DNA of 64,000 nucleotides. It comes from Bryum argenteum (Eukaryota; Streptophyta; Bryopsida; Bryales; Bryaceae). Both the position numbers and the translations under genes were made by a program. The stretch is from assembly GCA_037043015.1 (NCBI GenBank), contig CM073323.1:5146001-5210000 (forward strand). The letters are read 5' to 3'. The notes below the pieces were generated by a model. That model saw nothing but the letters and a program-made list of their open reading frames with translations, searched no databases and was not told the DNA's origin. How positions within the stretch are numbered: position 1 is the first letter of the stretch; the number at the start of each line of letters is the position of its first letter. Below, piece after piece: positions 56,263 to 64,000 of the stretch.

Positions 56263-57648
56263 CTACTCAGATTCACTATCTACATCCATTGTCTCATCAA
56301 ATGTTATATTGCTTTCAGTACTTAGGTGCAGCTTCCAAAAATTTTCCGCCATCATTTCATGCTGCTTAGTAGCCTGTTGTAACATCTTTTTAATAATCTC
56401 CTCTTTTTCCTTTTTAGATGTTGATGATTTCTCTTTAGCAGTATCTTCTAAAGTTTCAGGATCCTCCCCATCATATTGTAACAGTTCAGATTGAGCAGCC
56501 GTTTTCAGGTCGCCAAATTGCTTGTCAGAAGAATCTTGAATATCTCTTTTTGCTTCTCTTGCCCAACGCATATTGAAGCCATCACCATGTATAATGCACA
56601 AATTATGTAAGCAAATGCAAGCTGTGACAATATCTGGTAAGTTTTCTAAAGGCACATCAATTCGTTTTAGAAGAATCCTCCACCGTCCTTTTAAGCATCC
56701 AAAAGCTCTTTCCACCGCCATCCTCGTACTTGATTGGATGTAATTCCAATGAGCCTTCTCTTTTGATAATCCTTCCTTTTCTCCTTTGAATGGGCTATAA
56801 AACCAAGGTCTCATAGGATAAGCAGCATCCCCAATTAATTTGTAAGGTAAATAATTATTCTTCATAACATTTCGTCCTAAAGTACTTCTTTGAAATACAG
56901 ACCAATCATGACAGCTTCCTGCCCATCCGAAATCAAAATCCCAGAACTTACATCGAGCATCCACAGCACCTTGTAAGAGTACCGAGTAATATCCTTTTCG
57001 ACAATAATATTCTGGAGCTTCCTTACTTGGAGCCATAATTGGTATGTGAGAACCATCAATAGCACCCATTATATAAGGTATACCTTTCAAAGATTCAAAC
57101 TCCTCAGATATTGTCTTCACCTTGCTTCGAGTCATTTTATCAATGACTATAGGTAATAAATGTTTTTTGATGGCTTTGCAACACTCTTGTACAATTACGG
57201 AAGTGGTGCTGGTTGCTATACCATACAAGTCTCCAATCATAGATAATGTATTACTAGTTGCAAGTCTTGCAAGGGTAACTGTGACTCTAGTTTCAATGTC
57301 CACACTAGATGTCATAGGAGTATCAATTTTCTTAATGCTTGGTGCCAAAAGTTCACATAAAAAATGGAAGGTCTTCTTATTGACCCTCATTCGGTCTCGA
57401 AACATTTTATCAGTATAGCTTCCCAATAGTTGATTACGCAGAAATCCTTGTTGTCTATTGTGTCTCCAAATCGTCCTTGTCCGTGGCCTTGAGTCATCTT
57501 CTAACAATAAAAAGACCATCATAAGGATTGACAAGTCATTAGAATGCATGGCTGACTGCATTTGAGTTAATATAGAGTTCAAAACGAACTTGTATGCGAG
57601 GAGCAACACAAAGGATAGCAACACTTTCTGTCTGCGTGGTCTCGCCAT
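56263..57648 (-). CDS. PIF/Harbinger transposase
   Basis: Intact single-exon frame of 461 residues, the usual size for HARBI1-like proteins. The N-terminal half has the helix-turn-helix-like region (about 80-190, FRDRMRVNKKTFHFLCELL, SMIGDLYGIATSTTS). The DDE domain has Asp198 in GAIDGSHIPI, Asp274 in LIGDAAYPM and Glu313 in MAVERAFGCLKGRW, with FDFGWAGSCHDWSVF between. The C-terminus (about 385-461) is Glu/Lys-rich. The enzyme would excise the element and insert it at TWA targets. It lies opposite and convergent to the trihelix partner. Confidence 0.95.
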   Translation of the reverse strand: MARPRRQKVLLSFVLLLAYKFVLNSILTQMQSAMHSNDLSILMMVFLLLEDDSRPRTRTIWRHNRQQGFLRNQLLGSYTDKMFRDRMRVNKKTFHFLCELLAPSIKKIDTPMTSSVDIETRVTVTLARLATSNTLSMIGDLYGIATSTTSVIVQECCKAIKKHLLPIVIDKMTRSKVKTISEEFESLKGIPYIMGAIDGSHIPIMAPSKEAPEYYCRKGYYSVLLQGAVDARCKFWDFDFGWAGSCHDWSVFQRSTLGRNVMKNNYLPYKLIGDAAYPMRPWFYSPFKGEKEGLSKEKAHWNYIQSSTRMAVERAFGCLKGRWRILLKRIDVPLENLPDIVTACICLHNLCIIHGDGFNMRWAREAKRDIQDSSDKQFGDLKTAAQSELLQYDGEDPETLEDTAKEKSSTSKKEKEEIIKKMLQQATKQHEMMAENFWKLHLSTESNITFDETMDVDSESE

Positions 57649-57751
57649 GATTTATAGGTTAAACAACAAATAAATAGTTATGATGTATATATATAGTAGA
57701 AGAAAATAATAATAACACGAATAATATAAAAATAACATTTGAAATTTAAAA

Positions 57752-57785
<34 letters not shown>

Positions 57786-58540
57786 ATATATACATGGAAT
57801 TCTCTTTTACTTTTGAAAATTATAAAAATAGGTAGTTAAAATTTTTTAAAAAAAATAATTACCATCAGAAGTGATTTGGCTATTTTTGAATTGGGTAACT
57901 TGAGAAACATACTTTTTAACGACATTATTCAATTTTGTATGTATATGATTTTAATATGTGATAGTGTATCATGTAAACTTATGTGGATGTTATGTTATGT
58001 ACATGTTATATATTTAGAATTTTAGATATAAAAATTTCAAAATAAAGGCTTATGATAAAAATAGTAATTCAAGTTCTAAAAGCATTAAGCACAATTTGTT
58101 TGATAATTTTATCCAAGTCTTTAATTACAGTTCAAAATTAGAAATACCTTCTATTTTGAAGGGTTATGTACAAAGAAATTCATTGTCGTCCTAATAAAAA
58201 ATGTCAAATTTTTACTTTACATTGACCACTTCAATATGAAACAGAACACTAACAATTCAATATAGAAGTCCTAAGTTTGTTTAGAATTATTTTTACATCA
58301 TATATTCACACAGCCTAGCAAGAAAAACAACGTAATTCACAATTGTAAAGCATTAGAAATCATAAATCATTTTTAAACTGGGCCCAAGTAATGGGCCTAA
58401 GAAATGAGCCCAAGAATTGGGCCTAAGGAGTTTACATGCCCCATGGGCTGGATCCCGAAGGTCAGGCCCGATTGGAGGCTGAAAGGTCCCCAAATCAGGA
58501 CCGCCTTTGGGCCGGCCCATGTTCGTGTATACACTCGCCC
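57649..58540. other. Harbinger 5' flank of the transposase and right end
   Basis: AT-rich, with a TA microsatellite at about 57751-57782. The last 160 bases carry clusters of GGGCC(C/T)AAG words (58381-58425), likely subterminal transposase or trihelix binding sites. Confidence 0.5.
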
Positions 58541-58549
58541 TAATTTCAG

Positions 58550-58665
58550 GTCACTACAATGGTGCGTTCGACCGCAGACGTTACCTCCTTACTAACAACG
58601 GCGAAACTGGCAACATGTTTACCTCCGACTTGGTGGAAGCCAGCTTCATTACCAGCACGTTCTAG
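58550..58665 (+). pseudogene. Small secreted protein, paralogue 3, C-terminal fragment
   Basis: From 58552 the frame reads HYNGAF, DRRRYLLTNN and SDLVEASFITSTF before TAG at 58663-58665, matching the ends of the genes at 17498 and 33312. The 3' flank (CTAGCGGATTGAGTGACCACTCC, about 58683) also matches the 3' flank of the 17498 gene. It is preceded by TTTCAG, so it may have been a second exon. The Harbinger element sits 9 bp upstream and no N-terminal part is recognisable beyond it. Confidence 0.75.
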
Positions 58666-58669
58666 TTTA

Positions 58670-59050
58670 GCTAAAGCCATACGCTAGCGGATTGAGTGAC
58701 CACTCCAGCTAGTTTAACAGCATATGTTGGTGTAACGTTTGGCATGCCCACAAATGGATATTGTGCTTGTTGGGTCTAGATTGTCAGCCGGGGTGTGAGC
58801 AATACGTACCTAGAAATGGAGGTCAAGGATTCCCATGTAGTGAACGAGAGTGTCGTGGCAAAGCTGTAAATGATGACCTTGAAAAGAGGCCTATGGAGTC
58901 AAAGTCTTGAATGAAATAAATAAAACTTGAATCATTCTATCCACCATGGATGGTCACCTGCAATGATTGATGGCCTAGCAACAAAATTTAGACTTACTTG
59001 AGCGATACATTCACAAATCCAGCTGTTGCTCGGTAATCAACTGATCCCCT
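58670..59050. other. Intergenic DNA
   Basis: After the 3' flank of the secreted-protein fragment nothing is recognised. A segment near 58797-58855 recurs diverged at 59500-59555 (ATGGAGGxCxAGxATTCCxATG). Confidence 0.35.
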
Positions 59051-59054
59051 AACC

Positions 59055-59302
59055 CAGTATTAGAAAAGCAATGCCTTTGAGTAAATGTTGGTCAAGTCTA
59101 GCAACGTTTTGGAACTTGCTTGAGCAACGTTCTTGAAAAAAATAAGCAACGTTTTCAACTTGATCATAACTAACGTTGCTTGGTGATATGATAACGTTAT
59201 TTATTTTTTTGAGAATGTTGCTCAAGCAAGTTCCAAAAGGTTGTTTAACCTGAGCAATGTTTGAGAAAAAAACGTTGCAAACCCTCTCAAAATGTAGTAG
59301 TG
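59055..59302. mobile_element. CACTA-like MITE, TSD ACC
   Basis: Right end in reverse complement CACTACTACATTTTGAGAGG, left end CAGTATTAGAAAAGC, flanked by ACC (59052-59054, 59303-59305). Confidence 0.8.
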
Positions 59303-59309
59303 ACCTAAG

Positions 59310-60050
59310 GGAGTTTGCAATGTCAATTAAGAATTTTGTCAATCTCTTCTTGATTTTGTGATATTTTGTCTAAAAATTTCATTTCATGTGCTATTGGTAA
59401 TAAAATGATACATGTATTTGGTTTGTTATTTAGGGTGATATCGTTTAGAGTGCCCAGGATATGTGAACGTTTGGGCCTTGACTGAGTAAGTAATTGAGCT
59501 CACATACTTAAAAATGGAGGCCGAGAATTCCAATGTTGTGAACGAGAGTGTTGTGGCAAACCACTTTTTTTTTTTTTTTTTTTTGTATAAATGTATGTGC
59601 ATGTTGTTGTTTTGAGTGCTTCGGAGATAATAACGTTGCCTCTCCACTTTACTTTTCAATTTTAGTGGCCTTTCAAGAGCATTGGGTGGTCTATAGGCAC
59701 CATAATTTTGCACCTTTTCAAACTTGCTTTCGTAAGTTGGATGTCATACTTAATCTTATTTTTTGTTTTTAAATAAAATAATGTTAGAGTTAAGAAATTT
59801 TGCACATAGGCCTTAAGACTCAAGATTTATTGAGGTATTCAATAAATTCTACCCTTGTCCATTGAAAGTCATCATGTGCACATCCATCTAAATTCAGTGG
59901 TTTTGGGTAATTTAGGATCATCCCCTTTATTGTTGGTAGCATTTTCATTTAAGCTCCAAGAGTCAAACCAAGGGTAACGAAAAGAGATGCAAAGGGAAAC
60001 TTATAAGCAATTGAAGGTTTGCTTTATACATTATGGACCCTTCATTGTAA
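59310..60050. other. AT-rich intergenic DNA
   Basis: A T run at about 59566-59584. Short frames only. Confidence 0.4.
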
Positions 60051-60232
60051 AGTCAAGGGTATTTTTATAAAGGTTAATACAAAGTACATAATCATTTGAT
60101 TGTTATAGGATAATAATTTCTTAATACTTTTGATTTGTTTGGTCTCTTCACCATCTTCTATGGCCTATTTTAACCTCCCATTTGGAGGTTGAAAGGACTT
60201 AAAAGAAGTTAGTGATGGCTGTGTAAAAAAAC

Positions 60233-60985
60233 ATGGAAGAAATAATAGACGTGTGGCGTAAGCTTCGACAAAGTGCTGATTGGTCGCGTTTCTCAAACGA
60301 TAGTCTTGCCAAGTGGCACAAATACTATTTTATTGACCGCCTTTTTCTGCATACTTAGGGTTTCCCTCGCCTTTGGAACATCTCATTTGCACATTCTTTT
60401 TTTTGTGATTGTTCTTCCACAACTCACAGCTTTCTTTGTCGTAATGGGTCCATCTCGCTATCCGCAGGAAACTGGTAAACAGAGAGAGCGTTCGATGAGA
60501 AGATTCAACGTAAAACCCGACAATATGAGGATGAGCTTTCAGGCAAGTACTTCGTGAAGAAGATGACAAAGACGGCCGTCGCGGAGACTGGAAATGATCA
60601 CGGGCTTGTAAGTATTCTTTTTACAACTATGTACATTGAATTTTCAGCACTCGTTTGTTGAGTCGATTGTAAACCATATGGTTACTATTGTAGGAGTTTC
60701 CACGGTCATTTGTCTTGGTCATTTGTCGGAAAGCATCGAGGCCTTTCGGAGGTGACGTTTCGAAGAATGCGTGACCCGAGGAAGAAGTGGAAAATAAGCC
60801 TCAGTCGTGAAAACAGCGAAGGCAAGATCCGTGTGTACGCACGCGGGAATAAAGGGTGGCGGGCATTTGTGAAAGACAATTGCGTGAGGGTGGGCGATGT
60901 ACTCTTTTTCCAGATGCGTGGAGAAGGTCAATTAATTGTGAACGTGTGTGTGTCTCCAGCCAACCGGCCGAGGTACAACCAGTAA
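60233..60985 (+). pseudogene. B3-domain gene copy C
   Basis: A first ATG at 60233 opens MEEIIDVWRKLRQSADWSRF, ending in a stop after about 40 codons. A second ATG at 60444 starts MGPSRYPQETGK and is followed in a shifted frame by GKYFVKKMTKTAVAE up to CTT/GTAAGT near 60609. The exon from 60694 (after TTGTAG) carries most of a B3 domain: KHRGLSEVTFRRM, RKKWKISLSREN, VYARGNKGWRAFVKDNCVRV, GDVLFFQM. Its start is disturbed by a 13-nt near-tandem duplication (60715-60727), so EFPRSFV and GKHRGL lie in different frames. A B3 factor would bind DNA in the nucleus; this copy probably does not make a complete one. Tandem with copy D. Confidence 0.65.
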
Positions 60986-61478
60986 AAAAATGTCCATAGT
61001 TTTTAGGTACAAGAGACACATTTTTGTTGCAATTGTGCTTGAGGCATAATTGCTATAGTTGTCCATGTATGTAAGGCAATTTTTTTGCCGTAGTTGTTGT
61101 GCGTGAGCACCTATACCTTGTAAGGCATCTTTGCAATGATTTTTCTTGAACTTGCGTTGTGTGTGTTTTGAGGTTTTTATTTAACCACAATTGTGTTCCC
61201 GTGCTTAAATATTGAATAAAATACTCTCACAACCCAATTCCATGTAAGCATGAGCATGTTGACTTAGAATATTAGTTCATAAAACTTCATTGTTAAGTCA
61301 AGGATATTTTCAAAAGGTTGATACAAACCACATAACCATTCGATTGTTATAAGATAATAATTTCTTAGTTCTTTTAACTATTTTGGTCTCTTCACCATCT
61401 TCTATGGCATATTTCAACCACCCATTTGGAGGTTGAAAGGACTTAAAAGAAATTAGTGACGGTTGAGTAAAAAAAGAT

Positions 61479-61968
61479 GGAAGGAAATAATAGGCGTGTG
61501 GCGTAAGCTTCGACAAAGTGCTGATTGGTCGCGTTTCTCAAACGATAGTCTTGCCAAGTGGCACAAATACTATTTTCTTGATCACGGGCTTGTAAGTATT
61601 CTTTTTACAACTATGTACATTGAATTTTCAGCACTCGTTTGTTGAGTCGATTGTAAACCATATGGTTACTATTGTAGGAGTTTCCGCGGTCATTTGTCTT
61701 GGTCATTTGTCGGAAAGCATCGAGGCCTTTCGGAGGTGACGTTTTGAAGAAGGCGTGACCCGAGGAAGAAGTGGAGAATCAACCTGAGTTGTGAAAACAA
61801 CGAAGACAAGGTCCGTGTGTACGCACGCGGAAATAGAGGGTGGGGGACATTTGTGAAAGACAATTGCGTGAGGGTGGGCGATGTACTCTTTTTCCAGATG
61901 AGTGCAGAAGGCCAATTTCTTGTGGACGTGCGTGTCTCTCCAGCCATCCGGCCGAGGTACAACCAATA
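61479..61968 (+). pseudogene. B3-domain gene copy D
   Basis: A head-to-tail duplicate of copy C about 1.2 kb on. The first block (EIIGVWRKLRQSADWSRFSNDS) joins directly to CACGGGCTTGTAAGT, so about 270 bp of copy C is deleted. The exon from about 61678 keeps the same 13-nt duplication and then reads in the B3 frame SEVTF, then TGA (copy C has CGA, at about 61745), and later VYARGNRGWGTFVKDNCVRV and GDVLFFQM. Non-functional. Confidence 0.7.
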
Positions 61969-62109
61969 AAGAACTGTGCATAGTGTTTAGGTACAAGAGA
62001 CACATTTTTGTTGCAATTGTATTTGAGGCATAATTGGTATGGTTGTCTATGTATCTAAGGCATTTTTTTGCCATAGTTAATGTGCGTGAGCACCTATACC
62101 TTGTAAGGC

Positions 62110-63440
62110 GTCAAAGTTGATGCTTTAACCCTTAACATCCCTAGTGTCAGAAAACAACATCTTGGATGGAGTGCACAAACTTTGAAGAGCCATAACTTCT
62201 TGATCTAGACTCTATTGTTGACAAGACCATTTCCATTGGAACACAAATCAACTCTAGTTTGATTGGTAAGATTTGTAGACCTATACAATAAAGTATGAAT
62301 AAATGGCATGCATTTTAGTGAAGGCAACTTTTGTTTTTGGGTTTTCAAACACTTGGAATGTTTTACCATTGCAAGCCAATTATGTGAATCGAAATAAATT
62401 TTTCACGGATTTTCTTACATAGGTGTGATCTTTAGATGAATTATAGTAACTTCCTAGTTGGGAGTTTTTTGATCCAAATCACTTTGGTATTGGATTTGCA
62501 ATAATGTTTCTATGATAAAGTGAGAAATTATTTTTGAGGAGCTAGAGCCCTTTCATCTACCATTAATTTTGACTTTATTTTTTGGGATGGATTCTAGTTC
62601 TAGTGGTAGAAACCTTGACCTAATCAAAGTAATAGTGATGATGATATGGCATGAATTTGAGTGCCAGGGGTGTAGTTTTGGACTATTTTTTTCTTTGTAA
62701 AATGTTTGGCAGTTTTCACCACCATTACTTGAGTAAATTTATTTTTTAGGTAATTTTATTTTGGTATAGAAGTGTTTTGGAGATGGAGATGAAGAACTTT
62801 CTAATTGGCAATTATTATCATTGCAAATCTCTTGTTGGTAGTATTTTCACTGTAAAACGACATTATGAATGAAGGAGAGTAACGGTTAATAGACATAATT
62901 TCTTCATCCAGGAGTCTGTTGAATAAAACTAATTAACTTGGGTTAGGACTCAAATCAAGTCTTGTATGTGTGAAAAATGCCGCAAAGTCATAAAGTGAAG
63001 TATAAATAAATGGCATGCATTTTAATGAAGGCAACTCTTGTTTTTGGGCTTTCAAACCTGAGCCATGTTTTACCATTGTAAGACAATTATGGCGATTCGA
63101 TAAGATGTTTTATAGAAATTTTTAACATGATTGTGATCTTAAGATGAAGCTTGACAACTTTCTAGTTGGAGGAATTTCGATCCAAATATTTTTGGTATTG
63201 GATTTGCAAGGTGTCTCAACAATAACAAAGTGAATGAATAGATGATTTCTGAGGAGCTATATCTCCTTTGTCTTCTTATGAATTTTGACTTTCTTTTTTG
63301 GAATGGATTCCAATTGAAGTGTTATTTTAGTTGTAGAAACCTTGACCTAATCGAAGGTGTTTTGAAGGTAAGGCAAGAATTTGAGTGCAAGGGGTAGGGT
63401 TTTGATTTTATTGCGTACTTTGTAAAGATGACAAAGACTG
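62110..63440. repeat. Two units of a long dispersed repeat in tandem (about 705-bp period)
   Basis: The word AAATAAATGGCATGCATTTTA occurs at about 62297 and 63002, and GTATTGGATTTGCAA at about 62479 and 63194. The left border near 62125 reads TTAACCCTTAACATCC. No shared coding frame. Confidence 0.7.
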
Positions 63441-63450
63441 CTGTCGGAGA

Positions 63451-63693
63451 CACTGCTACAATTTGAGCAGGTTTGCAACGTTTAATTCTCAAATGTCCTT
63501 CAAGTTTAGCAACATTTTGGAACTTGCTTAAGCAACGTATTCACATTACTAAGCAACGTTATTTATAATCTAGTTAAAAATGTTCCTTACTTTCTTCGTT
63601 GCCCAACCAAGTGCCAAACGTTGCTAGACTTGAGCCACGTTTATACAAAAGCAACGTTTGAAACGTTGCAAACGACTGTTTTTTCTAGTAGTG
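63451..63693. mobile_element. CACTA-like MITE, TSD AGA
   Basis: Starts CACTGCTACAATTTGAGCAG and ends TTTTTTCTAGTAGTG, flanked by AGA (63448-63450, 63694-63696). It has inserted next to B3 copy E. Confidence 0.88.
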
Positions 63694-63706
63694 AGATACT
63701 ACACTA

Positions 63707-64000
63707 GGCGTCACGGGCTTGTAAGTATTCTTTTCACAACTACGTGCATTGAATTTTCAACATTGGTTTGTAAAAATCAAATTTTAATTGTTTTGTACAT
63801 GTTATAGTAGTTTCCGTACTCGTTTGTCGCAAAGCATCTCTTCATTTAGAGGTGACATTCAAAATAAGGCGGAATCCAAGGAGAAAGTGGATAATCAACG
63901 TGAGCTATGAAAATAGTGAAGGCAAGGTTCATGTTTACGCATGTGGGAATTAAATGTGGCCAACATTAGTAAAAGACAATAGCTTGAGGGTGGGCGATGT
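63707..64000 (+). pseudogene. B3-domain gene copy E, runs off the window
   Basis: Begins with the exon end TCACGGGCTT/GTAAGT and the following exon (GTTTCCGTACTCGTTTGTCGCAAAG, from about 63810). The B3 segment is interrupted by TAG after HLFI and by frame changes, with RRKWIINVSYENSEGKVHVYA recognisable afterwards and a TAA after CGN. It continues past 64000. Confidence 0.65.

Larger units (their letters stand above)
52897..58540. mobile_element. Complete PIF/Harbinger element, TSD TAA
   Basis: TAA on both sides (52894-52896 and 58541-58543). Ends GGCCCAGTTTATAC and, inverted, GGGCGAGTGTATAC match at 11 of 14, with GGCCGGCCCA in both subterminal zones. Holds the two genes such elements need, a trihelix/MADF-like DNA-binding protein and a DDE transposase, convergent and both open. 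Probably a recent and potentially autonomous copy. Confidence 0.9.

Overview
The window looks like a nuclear segment of a land plant. It is intron-bearing and mostly AT-rich. It carries families restricted to or typical of plants: DC1 zinc fingers joined to a protein kinase, B3 DNA-binding domains, a PIF/Harbinger transposase with a trihelix partner, a Ty3/gypsy element with an Asp-tRNA type primer site, tRNA-derived SINEs and CACTA-like MITEs. A piggyBac-type element makes a non-flowering lineage (bryophyte, lycophyte or fern) more likely than an angiosperm, but this is inference and no species can be named from the sequence. Very little is ordinary host gene: a kinase-DC1 gene (13.0-14.8 kb, minus), small secreted-protein paralogues (17.5 kb broken, 33.3 kb intact, 58.6 kb fragment), a tandem pair of unknown acidic proteins (48.9-50.9 kb) and decayed B3 genes (46-48 kb and 60-64 kb). 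The rest is nested mobile DNA.

Layout. 1-4.5 kb: AT-rich, no supportable gene. 4.7-11.4 kb: an unknown gene fragment, a Ty3/gypsy gag-protease pseudogene, and two head-to-head copies of the 3' end (extra ORF plus LTR) of the same retroelement family. 11.4-19.2 kb: MITE and SINE copies, the kinase gene and one secreted-protein gene. 19.2-32.1 kb: a 12.9-kb DNA transposon. 32.5-41.4 kb: secreted-protein gene, nested MITE/SINE insertions, tandem duplications and a long AAAT microsatellite. 41.5-45.8 kb: a piggyBac element flanked by TTAA. 46-52.4 kb: B3 remnants, the duplicated unknown gene and dispersed repeats. 52.9-58.5 kb: a complete PIF/Harbinger element flanked by TAA. 58.5-64 kb: secreted-protein fragment, CACTA-like MITEs, B3 copies and long dispersed repeats.

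The most interesting object is the element at 19225-32108. It has 26-bp perfect terminal inverted repeats and a 4-bp TGCC duplication, and it splits a MITE whose two halves are recognisable on either side. It carries on the plus strand a coiled-coil/zinc-binding protein and a SUVR-like pre-SET/SET/post-SET histone methyltransferase, possibly one spliced gene. On the minus strand it carries a Cys-rich, multi-exon transposase-like gene with conserved acidic motifs that I cannot assign to a named superfamily. A DNA transposon carrying its own putative H3K9 methyltransferase is the best candidate here for an undescribed system. This copy is partly decayed: the transposase-like gene has an in-frame stop and a probable frameshift, and the SET gene has lost the splice acceptor before its DYG motif.
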